DNA from: Halobacteriales archaeon
GTDB lineage: Archaea > Halobacteriota > Halobacteria > Halorutilales > JAHENH01
Assembly: GCA_018609935.1 (NCBI GenBank)
Contig: JAHENH010000164.1
Coordinates: forward strand, 1-17,754
Direction of reading: 5' to 3'
Length of the DNA: 17,754 bases
The notes under the pieces are model-generated. The model saw only the letters and a list, made by a program, of their open reading frames with translations, was not told the DNA's origin and searched no databases. Each line of letters begins with the position of its first letter. The first letter of the stretch is position 1. The position numbers were made by a program, and so were the translations under genes. Below are positions 1-8,588 of the stretch, piece by piece.

Positions 1-107
1 CACTAAACATATTAAAATAATATATATTTAAACCAAATAATTAATAGTTTTAATAATTAATTATTTATATTTTTAGAGAATTGATTTTAAAGTGTATTTG
101 TACAAAC

Positions 108-120
108 CTTTAAATAATTT
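108..120 (+). promoter_or_regulatory. TATA-like box of the two-CBS protein gene
   Basis: An archaeal TATA-like stretch (CTTTAAATAATTT) lies about 35 bases before the ATG at 150. Archaeal transcription normally starts about 25 bases downstream of the TATA centre, so the message would have a leader of roughly ten bases and no room for a strong Shine-Dalgarno site. This is read by eye only. Confidence 0.45.
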
Positions 121-149
121 GAATCATACTACAATATAGTGATCCATAT

Positions 150-581
150 ATGGGTATTCTAGAGATTGCAAGAGAAGAAGTGGTTACAGCGTCCCCTAGT
201 GATTATGTCTTAGAAATTGCAGCTAAAATGGATGAAGAAAACATAGGTAGTGTAGTTTTAACAGACGATAATATTCCTGCTGGAATTATAACCGATAGAG
301 ATATAACAACAAAAGTAGTTGCTAAAAATAAAGATCCTCAAAAGACCTTAGGAAAAGATATAATGACTGAACATCCATTTACAGTAGATGAAGACGAAGG
401 GATATTTAATGTAATACAAAAAATGCATGAATCAGGAGTTAGAAGGGTACCAATAGTAGATATGGATATAAACAAAATCGAGGGAATAGTTACTATGGAC
501 GACCTAGTATGGCTGCTCTCAAAAGAATTAAATAATCTATCAACAATCATAGAAAAAGAATCTCCACCTCAAGAAAAATAA
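150..581 (+). CDS. Two-CBS-domain (Bateman module) protein
   Basis: A 143-residue protein made almost wholly of two CBS domains (about residues 5-60 and 68-128). The first ends in GIITDRDI (45-52), the usual CBS closing strand-helix. The second starts at IMTEHPFTV (71-79) and closes with RRVPIVD and GIVTMDDL. Paired CBS domains form a Bateman module that binds adenosine nucleotides or SAM and acts as an energy or ionic-strength sensor. No effector domain is fused, so this is a stand-alone regulator whose partner cannot be read here. The ATG is chosen because it gives a domain starting at its normal N-terminus and a TATA-like box lies just upstream. The tail (129-143) is charged and probably disordered. 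It is a single gene, followed by insertion-sequence debris. Confidence 0.9.
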   Translation: MGILEIAREEVVTASPSDYVLEIAAKMDEENIGSVVLTDDNIPAGIITDRDITTKVVAKNKDPQKTLGKDIMTEHPFTVDEDEGIFNVIQKMHESGVRRVPIVDMDINKIEGIVTMDDLVWLLSKELNNLSTIIEKESPPQEK

Positions 582-620
582 AAAATATTATTTCCTTATC
601 TAATTGTTGATTTGTAAAGG

Positions 621-662
621 GAAGCAATAAAAACCCCCTTCCTTCAGGTAGGGGGGGTACAT
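621..662 (+). mobile_element. IS200/IS605-type right-end-like hairpin (orphan)
   Basis: A GC-rich block in AT-rich surroundings: GAAGC, a short A-rich spacer, CCCCCTTCCTTCAGGTAGGGGGGG, then TACATGG. This is the layout of the right ends I recall for archaeal TnpB-type (IS1341/IS605) elements: GAAG, a C-rich arm, a TTCAGG loop, a G-rich arm, then a short tail. In active elements this end also forms the 3' part of the TnpB guide RNA scaffold. No tnpB reading frame precedes it (the CBS gene ends at 581), so it looks like a solo end or debris. Stem pairing is clear by eye. The assignment to IS605 is by motif likeness. Confidence 0.5.
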
Positions 663-689
663 GGACTCTTATTACAAAAGGGTTTTTAA

Positions 690-1030
690 TCTATAATTCC
701 ACATATAAAATTGCCTTTTGAGGCTACCATGTTCGGCCGGTGTAATGAAACAAATTTCAAGTAACCGACACAAAACAACCCTAGATAACACAGAATCCCT
801 ACATGAGATATGTGCAACGGCTCCGTGGCAAAACCATCTACAGTCGATTGGAAAACCTTAGATTCCCAAACATCAGAATTGACAGGAGTAACATCAGAAC
901 CTCGGGAAACCCCTTCATTTATGGATGGGAGGAGGTCACAGTCAAGAAAACTATAAAAACAGATATTTTTGGCTTAGATATCAAATTACAAATATATTTA
1001 ATACTGTTAATAAAATTTTTTCAAAAATTA
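690..1030 (+). mobile_element. IS605/TnpB-like debris with a second right-end-like motif (906-939)
   Basis: This stretch is visibly GC-richer than its flanks and has no convincing intact gene. At 906-939 it carries GAAACCCC, an AT loop, then GGATGGGAGGAGGTCAC, matching the GAAGCCCC...GGGGAGGATGTCAC pattern of TnpB-type right ends. Read in the frame of a 76-codon open frame at 803-1033, the motif encodes GNPFIYGWEEVT. The relic at 8589-8902 encodes NPLSIYSGEDV at its own end, so both may be the eroded C-terminal tails of related TnpB genes. Upstream, all frames are broken by stops. The 803-1033 frame is therefore treated as debris and not as a gene, and its last third is ordinary AT-rich filler. 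Confidence 0.4.
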
Positions 1031-1088
1031 TAACAAAAAATAGTATAAATTTTTATCTTATTTTATAATTTTTTAACTCTAATAGTTA

Positions 1089-2160
1089 TTATAGATTGTC
1101 TTCCAACCATCTACATACCTTTGGCCATAATTCGTTATGGGCTTTTAACGACATAGCTAGGCCTTCATGTCCTGATTCTAGTTCATATATTTTTGTTTGA
1201 TTACTTGGTATTTTTTGGTTAAATGGTTTACTTGTTTCTGGAGGTACAAGATGATCTTTGGATCCAATACTTTGTAATACAGGCATATTGATATTATTTA
1301 TATCAGCAAGTTTACCATCTAGATATAATTCGTTTTTTGTAAACCTATTGTATTGATATAGGCAATTTAAAAATTGGTTATATGTTTTTCCAGATAGGTC
1401 TACTCCGTCTCTTAGCCATTTTTCCATTCTAGCAAAAAGTTTTACAAATTCTTCATCATCAAAATTATCATATAGATGAAAGTATTTTGTAAAAAGATTA
1501 TTTATTGGTTCCATTAAAATAAAACCCATATCTAGAAACTCTGCTGACACATTACCATTATACATTTTGGTATATCACCTTCATCAAAATATTTTTCTTT
1601 ACTCAACTGAGAAAGTATTCCATTACTTTTTTCAAAATCTAAACCTGCCGCTAACAACACTAAATTTTTCACTTTTTCTGGATATATAGATGAGAATAAT
1701 GCGCTTAGTGTCCCTCCCATACAGTAACCTAAAATACTAATTTTTTCTACCTTATTTCTTTTCCTGATGACGTCTACTCATTTATTTAGATACCAATTTA
1801 CATAATCATCTATTTTTAATGTTTTATCTAGCATTGATGGTTCTCCCCAGTCGACTAGATATACATCAAAATTGTTTTTTAACAATTTACGAACTATACT
1901 ACGATTAGGCTGAAGATCTAATATATATGGTTTATTGATTAAAGAATAAACTAATACAACTGGAATATTATATTGATTTTCCGTTAAAGATTTATAACAA
2001 AATAATTTAAGTTTATTTTTCTCATATATAACTTTGGGGTTTGTCCAGACTTTGCATTTTTCATTAAATCAATATTTTTAGGAAAAGAATCCAATTTTTC
2101 CATTATATCAGTTGCATATTCCATACCAATTGATGAAATACTATAATGAAACGTGTCCAT
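1089..2160 (-). pseudogene. phaC: Broken poly(3-hydroxyalkanoate) synthase (PhaC-like)
   Basis: Joining three reading frames from the ATG at 2160 gives a protein of about 357 residues with all marks of a class III-type PhaC, which polymerises hydroxyacyl-CoA on storage granules. It shows GQTPK near the N-terminus, VYLVDWGEP, the lipase-box-like ILGYCMGGT with the nucleophilic Cys, SIGSKDHLVPP with the catalytic Asp, and ELESGHEGLAMS with the catalytic His. It is disrupted at three places. There is a one-base loss near 2035 after GQTPK. A TGA at 1778-1780 sits where PhaC proteins usually have Cys (LNK-stop-VDVIRKR). There is a one-base loss near 1565, where AAAAATG would be expected but AAAATG is read. 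Shorter restart products are possible, but none carries the whole triad. No phaE or phaB lies nearby. The family call is confident; true decay versus sequence error is open. Confidence 0.8.
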
Positions 2161-2337
2161 ATTATTACTTATTTATCTTTAAGAATCATATATAATTAAA
2201 TTAAGTATGTGATAAACAATATTATTTAACTCATAATCTATAGTTTATTTTATTTTATGTTAATGTATCATTTTTTTCTAAATTTATTTAACTATATGGG
2301 GCTTGTAGTATAAAATTTATTCTGTATTTTTAGGAGG

Positions 2338-2350
2338 TTATTTAAATTTT
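2338..2350 (+). promoter_or_regulatory. TATA-like box of the intact universal stress protein gene
   Basis: TTATTTAAATTTT lies about 25 bases before the ATG at 2370, the spacing expected for a leaderless archaeal transcript. The purine-rich TAGGAGG just upstream (2331-2337) looks like a Shine-Dalgarno site, but it is over 30 bases from the start. It is better read as a BRE-like flank. Confidence 0.45.
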
Positions 2351-2369
2351 AGATGAATACTGTAATTAT

Positions 2370-2828
2370 ATGACTCAAAAGATTTTGGTTCCTGTTGGAG
2401 GTCCGCCTGAATTTTCTCCTAAATCGTGGGAAGCACTTGAGGATGCATTTTCTATTGATCCAAATGCCAGATTTATAGTCTTACATGTATTTGATCCAAC
2501 TGAAGTAATTAATTATAAGGAAGAACCCGGAGATGAGATAACTAAAGAAGAATGGATTAGAGGGGATTGGGATAAAAAGGCTGAGGAAAGAATGAAGAAA
2601 ATTTCTACCTATGCTGAAGAGTTAGCTGATGATTTTGATGTAGAAATCTCGTCTATTGAGAAGTTTGGAGATCCGGTAGATGTAATACTTGATTTTGTTG
2701 AGGAAAACGAGATAGATAGGATAGTAATGGGGTCCCATAATAAACCAAGTGGTGGTCATACATTTCTTGGTAGTGTAGCAGAAAAAGTGGCTCGTAGATC
2801 TCATGTTTCAGTCACAATAGTTAGATAA
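2370..2828 (+). CDS. Universal stress protein (UspA family)
   Basis: A 152-residue single-domain UspA-family protein. It opens with KILVPVGG (4-11), the first beta strand, where most relatives have the D-G-S loop but this one has GGPPEFSPKS. FIVLHVFDP (35-43) forms the second strand. DRIVMGSHN (116-124) with FLGSVAEKVARRSHVSVTIVR (132-152) is the ATP-binding end. The usual G-x2-G of the ATP motif reads GSHNKP, so one glycine is replaced. The GSV part (134-136) is kept, and nucleotide binding remains plausible but unproven. Such proteins are cytoplasmic dimers linked to stress survival. The gene stands alone, convergent with a decayed paralogue at 2927-3324. The start fits the leaderless promoter. 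Confidence 0.9.
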   Translation: MTQKILVPVGGPPEFSPKSWEALEDAFSIDPNARFIVLHVFDPTEVINYKEEPGDEITKEEWIRGDWDKKAEERMKKISTYAEELADDFDVEISSIEKFGDPVDVILDFVEENEIDRIVMGSHNKPSGGHTFLGSVAEKVARRSHVSVTIVR

Positions 2829-2845
2829 AAAAGAACAAAAAAGAC

Positions 2846-2878
2846 TGTTTCTTATTGGTTTTATTTATATTTTTTATA
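2846..2878 (+). terminator. T-rich stretch after the universal stress protein gene
   Basis: Downstream of the stop at 2828 lies a run of short T tracts ending in TATTTTTTATAT. Archaeal transcription commonly ends at such U-rich tracts without a hairpin. The whole region is AT-rich, so this is weak evidence. Confidence 0.3.
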
Positions 2879-2926
2879 TCAATTAACTTCAATTAACTTC
2901 AAGTATCTTGGTTTATTTAATTACAG

Positions 2927-3324
2927 TTATGGTAGATTTGTTTTAGGTATTATTTTACTTGTTACACTACCTAGAAATTTAGTTTTTGTACTTGTATGTC
3001 CTTTACTTCCTATTATGATCTGATCTATGTTGTTTTCTTTACTAAAGTCAAGTATTGTTTCTACTGGATTACCGGTTTCTATTCTAGCTTCAATATCTGT
3101 GTCGTATTCTTCTGCTTTCTCTAAAATTTCTTCTCCACCTTCTTGAATTCTTTCTGAGAGTTTTTCTTAACCTAGTAATAGTTTGACATAGGAGTTTTCA
3201 AGATATTCTTTTTCTATTATATGTAAAACTATTATTTCTGCCTCATCATGTATGTTTAATGCAAGTTCTAAAGCATAATAGATGGAGATGAACCATCAAA
3301 CGGTACTAAAATTTGTCAGTTCAT
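2927..3324 (-). pseudogene. Broken universal stress protein (second UspA paralogue)
   Basis: Reading the minus strand from the ATG at 3324 gives a recognisable UspA protein: QILVPFDGSSPS at the N-terminus, IIVLHIIEKEYLENS as the second strand, DTDIEARIETGNPVETIL, then NNIDQIIIGSKGHTSTKT and KFLGSVTSK as the ATP-binding end. It has three defects. There is a TGA at codon 3, a one-base loss in the segment for PSxYYALELAL, and a TAA after YVKLLLG. The span of 398 bases is one short of a multiple of three, in line with the single-base loss. Its ATP motif (G-S-K-G-H) is more canonical than that of the intact neighbour at 2370-2828, with which it is convergent. It probably arose as a duplicated stress gene and then decayed. 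Confidence 0.8.
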
Positions 3325-3576
3325 AGATATCAATAAACAATTAAATTTATTCCTTTAAAACCTTAAAAACTGCTACACATATATTTATGTTTTTTACGGA
3401 TATCTGAGAATAAATATATTTTCATTATATAGAAATTAAATGGGGTTTTTTGTTTAGAAACCATCAGGTGTGGTTTTTTCGGGTTTGATATTTCTTTATT
3501 ATTTATTTTTTATTGATGGATTTTGTATTAGAAAAACATATTTAATGTTTGTTACCTATTTTTTATATATTAATTG
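3325..3576. other. AT-rich spacer with no gene seen
   Basis: No convincing reading frame. It would hold the promoters of the two diverging broken genes: the universal stress protein copy going left and the Na/phosphate-type carrier going right. A TATA-like ACATATTTAATG at 3537-3548 lies about 35 bases before the ATG at 3577. Confidence 0.4.
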
Positions 3577-4658
3577 ATGGTTGATTTTGATATTAAGGTT
3601 TTTAATCATTTATTTGATTCTGTATGTCCTTGGATTAAGGTTATTATAGCTATTTTATTATTCCTTTTTTCTGTAAGGCTTTTAGGTTCTATAACAGATA
3701 CATTATCTCCAGTTATTAGAGAAATCTTAGAAAACATAATATTAGGGGATCTATCTATACTTGGTTTTAGTTGGATTATTTCGTATTTGTTGGGTAATGG
3801 ATCTGTAGTGGCTGCTCTTGGCATTTCTTTATTCTATGCAGGTTTAGTTACCGAATCCGAGCTTTTTTGTTGGTTGGAGGATCCCGTCTTGGGGCTGCAG
3901 GAATGGTTGTTTTTATAGGGGCGTTAGATTATTTTCAAAAGAAACAATATACAATAGGTAAATCTTTGAGTTTAGGTCTTTTATGTTTCCTTATAACTTA
4001 TACTGTTTATATACCCTCTATTTTTGTGGGTTATTCTTATATCAAAGGATTTTCTATGTTGTTTGCTGGTTTTGAATTTTCATTGGGTCTGAATACAGGG
4101 TATTTTGATTTTATTGAGAATATTTCTTTATCATTGATTGATTTGGTTGGGCCAATACTTGTTTTGTTGTTAGTGATATTTCTGTTGTTTTTTAGTTTAA
4201 AGCTATTTGATAGGGTTTTTCAAGGTATTGATACTGAATGGATAAGAGAGAATTATTTTAAAAAACTACAAAACAAGTAGATATTGTTTGTTTCAGGCTT
4301 ATTGATAACAGCTGTAACTACCAGTATAGCATTCTCATTAGGGATTATTGTTCCATTATATAATAGAGATTATATCAAAAGAAAAGAAACAATACCTTAT
4401 ATCTTAGGTGCTAATATTAGTACATTGATAGACACATTTATTATAGCTATATTTTTAGGAACAATAGAGGGAGGAATTATAATATTATTTTTGATTTTTG
4501 TAACTATAATTATAACCCTAATATTCTTAATTTTTTATGGAAACTATTTGGACTTTATAGAAAAGATACAAGAAACAATAATATCTGATACTAAAATAAT
4601 AGTTTTGTCCTTACTCTTATTAATAATTATACCATTAATATTAATTTTCATCAGATAA
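3577..4658 (+). pseudogene. Broken Na+/phosphate-type cotransporter (PF02690-like membrane carrier)
   Basis: Three pieces join into one hydrophobic protein of about 360 residues. The first piece (3577 to about 3870) has GNGSVVAALGISLF. The second (about 3867-4280) continues with LLVGGSRLGAAGMVVFIGAL. The third (4284-4658) has TTSIAFSLGIIVPLYNR and LGANISTLIDT, the G-A-N-I-x-T type motif of Na/Pi-cotransporter repeats. About eight membrane segments can be picked out. The first break lies in the codons for SELF-LLVGG: CTTTTTTGTT has six T where seven would keep the frame. The second break is an in-frame TAG at 4278-4280 (LQNK-stop-ILFVSG). The match is to the haloarchaeal sodium-dependent phosphate symporter group, from memory. 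With a frame loss and a nonsense codon it is probably non-functional. Phosphate as substrate is inferred from the family. Confidence 0.75.
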
Positions 4659-4844
4659 AACTAAACATATATCAAATAATTTAATTTTTATTGTATATTT
4701 AACTTGATGTATACTAAGATATTCTGGTTAGACCCTTTTTTGTTAGTATATATTTCTATTATGTCGGATTTTAGAAATTATATGGTTTATTATTTATATA
4801 TTTTTGGGATACTACATTAAAGCTTGAATTCTAATATTTTATAA

Positions 4845-6536
4845 ATGAAAAACAAAGAGGTTGCTGATGTTTTATATGAAATTGCTGACCTCTTGGAGAT
4901 GAAGGATGTAGAATGGAAACCTCGGGCATATAGGAAAGCTGCAAGAAGTGTTGAGTCTCTTTCAGAGCCTATTGAAGATATATATGATAGGGGAGATCTT
5001 GAAGAAATTGATGGTGTTGGTGAATCTATAGCTGAAAAGATTTCTCAGTATTTAGATACTGGAAAATTAGAGTACTATGAGGATTTAAAAGATGAACTAC
5101 CTGTAAATATTGAGGCTCTTACTTCTGTTGAAGGTATTGGTCCAAAGACTGCAAGAAAACTATATAGTGAACTTAGTATTAAGGATCTTGATGAGCTTGA
5201 GGAGGCTGCAAAAAAAGGGAAGATAGCTAACGTAGAGGGTTTTGGAGAGAAAACACAGGAAAATATACTTGAACATATAGAGATGGCAAAAACTGGAGAA
5301 CATCGTATGTTACTTGGTAGAGCGTTTCCTATTGCGGAAAACATACGAGGTAAACTTGAAAGTTCAGATAATTTTAATATAGTAGAGATAGTAGGTTCTT
5401 TCCGTAGACAAAGACCTACTGTAGGTGATTTAGATATTCTTGCTACTTCCAGAAATCCTGGGAAAGCAATGAGAGACTTCTGTGATATGGAGGATGTAAA
5501 GGAAGTTTTGAGTGAAGGTGAAACAAAATCATCAATAATTGTCTCTGGTGATCTACGTATGGACCTGAGAATAATCGATAAAAAATCTTGGGGTGCAGCA
5601 CTCGTCTATTTCACAGGTTCAAAAGACCATAATATTACGCTACGTAATCTTGCAATTGAGAAAGACTTGAAACTAAATGAATATGGAATATTTAAACAAA
5701 ATGAACAAAAAATGATTTCTGGTGAGACAGAAAAGGATATATATAAAACCTTAGACTTGGATTTCATCCCTCCTGAAATGAGAGAAGATACAGGAGAAGT
5801 AGAGCCGGCAAAAAAGGGAAATCTTCCGGACCTAGTTGAAATAGATGATATTAATGGGGATCTTCAGATACATACAAATTATAGTGATGGAGAAAATTCA
5901 ATAAAAAAAATAACAGAAAAAGCAGATAAAATAGGTTATGATTATATCCTGATAACAGACCATGGGCCTTCACTACATGTAGCTGGCGGCCCTTCCTCCA
6001 AGGATACATTGATGGAACAGAAAAAAGAAATAAAATCTGCAAATGAGAAATATAATGTAGATATCTTACAGGGAATGGAGGTAAATGTTACTAAAAATGG
6101 TATTGATATTTCAGACGAAATGATAGAAACATTAGATCTGATTGTTTTAGCGATGCATAATAAACTAAAAAACCCTACAAAACATATATTTAAGGCTTTA
6201 GAAAATTATTCTATAGATATTTTCGCTCATCCTTTAAACCGTATGATAAATGAGCGAAAACCATTGGATCTGGAAATGGACAAAATTATTAAAAAAGCAA
6301 AAGAGAAAAATGTAGCGATAGAGATCAATTCACAACCTAAAAGACTTGATCTTCCTTGGAACTTAGTTAAAAAATACCGTGGTGAAGTAAAGTTTGTAGT
6401 TTCAACAGATGCACATACTATTGGAGAACTAGACTATATGCATTTAGGTATATCACAAGCTCGCAGAGGATGGCTAGAAAGTGATGATGTTCTTAATACA
6501 TCATCTCTAAAAGAATTAAAATCATATTTCAAATGA
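4845..6536 (+). CDS. polX: DNA polymerase X with C-terminal PHP exonuclease domain
   Basis: A 563-residue protein, close to the usual 570 of bacterial and archaeal PolX. The N-terminal 8-kDa helical domain (1-90) and helix-hairpin-helix motifs (EIDGVGESIAEKI 54-66, VEGIGPKTARKLY 95-107, VEGFGEKTQENIL 130-142) bind gapped DNA. The nucleotidyltransferase core has GSFRR (184-188), the catalytic pair D195/D197 in VGDLDILA, and the third carboxylate D240 in RMDLR. YFTGSKDHN (255-263) fits the family's YFTGS segment. The PHP domain (about 335-563) keeps metal ligands H343, D372/H373 in ITDHG, E412, H438, H462 and D522/H524 in STDAH. It should therefore have Mn-dependent 3'-5' exonuclease or phosphoesterase activity. 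Its role is gap filling in base excision repair. The stop TGA overlaps the ligA start (ATGA), so the two are translationally coupled. Confidence 0.95.
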   Translation: MKNKEVADVLYEIADLLEMKDVEWKPRAYRKAARSVESLSEPIEDIYDRGDLEEIDGVGESIAEKISQYLDTGKLEYYEDLKDELPVNIEALTSVEGIGPKTARKLYSELSIKDLDELEEAAKKGKIANVEGFGEKTQENILEHIEMAKTGEHRMLLGRAFPIAENIRGKLESSDNFNIVEIVGSFRRQRPTVGDLDILATSRNPGKAMRDFCDMEDVKEVLSEGETKSSIIVSGDLRMDLRIIDKKSWGAALVYFTGSKDHNITLRNLAIEKDLKLNEYGIFKQNEQKMISGETEKDIYKTLDLDFIPPEMREDTGEVEPAKKGNLPDLVEIDDINGDLQIHTNYSDGENSIKKITEKADKIGYDYILITDHGPSLHVAGGPSSKDTLMEQKKEIKSANEKYNVDILQGMEVNVTKNGIDISDEMIETLDLIVLAMHNKLKNPTKHIFKALENYSIDIFAHPLNRMINERKPLDLEMDKIIKKAKEKNVAIEINSQPKRLDLPWNLVKKYRGEVKFVVSTDAHTIGELDYMHLGISQARRGWLESDDVLNTSSLKELKSYFK

Positions 6537-8572
6537 AAAAACCAAAAGATAATCCTTATATAGATAATCCTGACATAGATTTTGAGGAAACTCAAAAATT
6601 AACTAAAGATAAAGCTAAGAACCAGGTAGAACTTTTGCGTAGTGCAATTGAATACCACGATTATAGATACTATGTAGAAAATAATCCATTAATATCTGAT
6701 AAAATATATGATAAGTTGTTTGATAGACTTAAAAAATTAGAAAATGAGTTTAATTTAACTTATTCTAATTCACCGACCCAAAGAGTGGGTGGAGAACCCA
6801 TTGATGATTTTGAAACTGTAGAACATGTAGTAGAGATGTTAAGTCTTGATGCATCAGAAGATAAAGAAGACATAATAGATTTTGGTAGAAAAGTTAAAGA
6901 GAAAATAGAAAATCCTACCTATCATTGTGAACCTAAATTTGATGGTTTATCTGTAGAGATTGTTTATAGAGGTGGTAGATTTTTACGTGCAGTAACCAGG
7001 GGTGATGGTGTTAGAGGGGATGATATATCAAAGAATGTAAAAACTATACATTCTGTTCCTTTAGAACTACGGAATGCTCCTGGTTTTCTTTCATTAAGAG
7101 GTGAAATATATATCCCAAAAGATAGTTTTCAAGAACTAAACAAAAAGAGAGTTGAAAGAGGTAAAGAACCATTTTCAAACCCTCGTAATGCGGCTGCAGG
7201 AACTGTTAGACAACTTAATCCTAAAATAGTGGCACGGAGACCCCTAAATATATATTTCTATGATGTTCTTGATACAACTAAAGATCTTAAAAACCACAAA
7301 GAGGCAATGGAGTTTATTGAAAAAATTGGTTTTAGGGTAAACAACGAAAACAGTGTTGTGTCAAGTATTGAGGAATTTGTTGAATATAGAAATAAAATTA
7401 TGAAGAAGAGGGATCAACTAGAATATGACATAGATGGTGTAGTGGTTAAGGTAAATGATTTTAAAAAACGTGAAAAACTTGGGAAGACATCTAGACATCC
7501 ACGCTGGGCTTTTGCTTATAAATTTCCAGCTAAGACAGGAGAAACAACAGTACGAGATATAACAGTACAGGTTGGTAGAACAGGTAAACTAACTCCTGTG
7601 GCATTATTTGACCCTATAGATATTAATAAAGTCACAATATCACGAGCAACTTTACATAATGAAAAACAAGCAAAAAACCTAGGTATTAAGGTAGGATCTA
7701 AGATAAAGGTAAAAAGAGCTGGAGATGTGATACCAGAGGTAAAAGAAGTTACAGATAATAAGGAAAAAAATGGATTTAATATGCCTGAAAACTGTCCAGT
7801 ATGTGAAAGTAAAATAATTAAAGAAGATGAATATCATTTCTGTACAGGAGGAGTCTCTTGCCAAGCCCAATTAAAGAGATCTCTTCAACACTATGCCTCT
7901 AAACAGGCCTTAGATATAGATGGTTTAGGAAAAGAAGTATCCAGTCAACTTGTAGAAAAAAATCTAGTGAAATCAATATCCGATCTATATAGACTTAAAA
8001 AAGAAGACCTCGTAGATCTTGAAAAATTTGCGGATAAGTCCGCAGATAAACTTTTAGACCAGATAGCTAAAAGTAAAAAACCAGATCTGGCTAGTTTTTT
8101 GACAGGTCTTGGTATAAGGCATGTTGGAAAAGAAACAGCAAGAAAACTATCAGAAAAATTTAACCTCAAACAGTTAAAGAAAGCTGACAAAGAAAACCTA
8201 GAAAGAATACCTGATATTGGACCAAAAGTAGCTGAATCCATAAAATCTTTTTTTGATGGAAAAGGTGGTGAATTAGTTGATGAACTATTAAAACTAGGTG
8301 TAGAACCTAAAAATAAAAAGATAAGTAATGAACTAAAAGGGTTAAAATTCGTTATAACCGGATCAATAGAAGACTATACACGGGAAGATCTAATTGATCT
8401 ATTAGAACTTCATGGAGCAGACGTGACTTCATCAGTTTCTAGTCAAACAGACTATATTATAGTAGGATCTAATCCCGGCGAAACAAAAAGAAAAGATGCT
8501 AAAGAAAACAATGTAGAAGAACTACCCGAAGATAAATTCAGAGCAAAAATACTACAAAAAATAAAAGAGTAA
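6533..8572 (+). CDS. ligA: NAD+-dependent DNA ligase
   Basis: A 679-residue LigA with the full domain set. Domain Ia has YHDYRYYV (41-48), which contacts NMN. The adenylation domain has the catalytic lysine K135 in CEPKFDG, SPTQRVGG (80-87), TRGDGVRGDD (155-164), SNPRNAAAGT (215-224) and DGVVVKV (301-307). The OB fold lies at about 320-400. The zinc finger uses C421, C424, C437 and C443. A helix-hairpin-helix domain follows (about 455-585, with GLGIRHVGKETA and IPDIGPKVAES), then a C-terminal BRCT domain (about 599-679, KFVITGSIEDYTREDL). It seals nicks using NAD+. This is a bacterial-type enzyme; most archaea rely on ATP ligases, but haloarchaea are known to carry LigA by transfer. It overlaps polX by four bases, so filling and sealing enzymes are co-expressed. 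About 25 extra charged residues precede domain Ia. Confidence 0.97.
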   Translation: MKKPKDNPYIDNPDIDFEETQKLTKDKAKNQVELLRSAIEYHDYRYYVENNPLISDKIYDKLFDRLKKLENEFNLTYSNSPTQRVGGEPIDDFETVEHVVEMLSLDASEDKEDIIDFGRKVKEKIENPTYHCEPKFDGLSVEIVYRGGRFLRAVTRGDGVRGDDISKNVKTIHSVPLELRNAPGFLSLRGEIYIPKDSFQELNKKRVERGKEPFSNPRNAAAGTVRQLNPKIVARRPLNIYFYDVLDTTKDLKNHKEAMEFIEKIGFRVNNENSVVSSIEEFVEYRNKIMKKRDQLEYDIDGVVVKVNDFKKREKLGKTSRHPRWAFAYKFPAKTGETTVRDITVQVGRTGKLTPVALFDPIDINKVTISRATLHNEKQAKNLGIKVGSKIKVKRAGDVIPEVKEVTDNKEKNGFNMPENCPVCESKIIKEDEYHFCTGGVSCQAQLKRSLQHYASKQALDIDGLGKEVSSQLVEKNLVKSISDLYRLKKEDLVDLEKFADKSADKLLDQIAKSKKPDLASFLTGLGIRHVGKETARKLSEKFNLKQLKKADKENLERIPDIGPKVAESIKSFFDGKGGELVDELLKLGVEPKNKKISNELKGLKFVITGSIEDYTREDLIDLLELHGADVTSSVSSQTDYIIVGSNPGETKRKDAKENNVEELPEDKFRAKILQKIKE

Positions 8573-8588
8573 AAACACTTTTACGAAC

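Noticed and set aside
803..1033. 76-codon plus-strand open frame as a gene
   Set aside because: No family resemblance as a whole. Its middle coincides with an IS605-type right-end motif and its last third is AT-rich filler, so it is treated as mobile-element debris.
3415..3480. Possible riboswitch or structured leader (G- and T-rich stretch)
   Set aside because: T-rich runs around AAACCATCAGGTGTGGTTTTTT can pair only weakly and match no leader RNA I know. The flanking genes are both broken.
5075..5344. Minus-strand open frames inside polX and ligA
   Set aside because: They are antisense shadows of strongly coding sequence, with Ser/Phe/Leu-rich composition typical of reversed codons.
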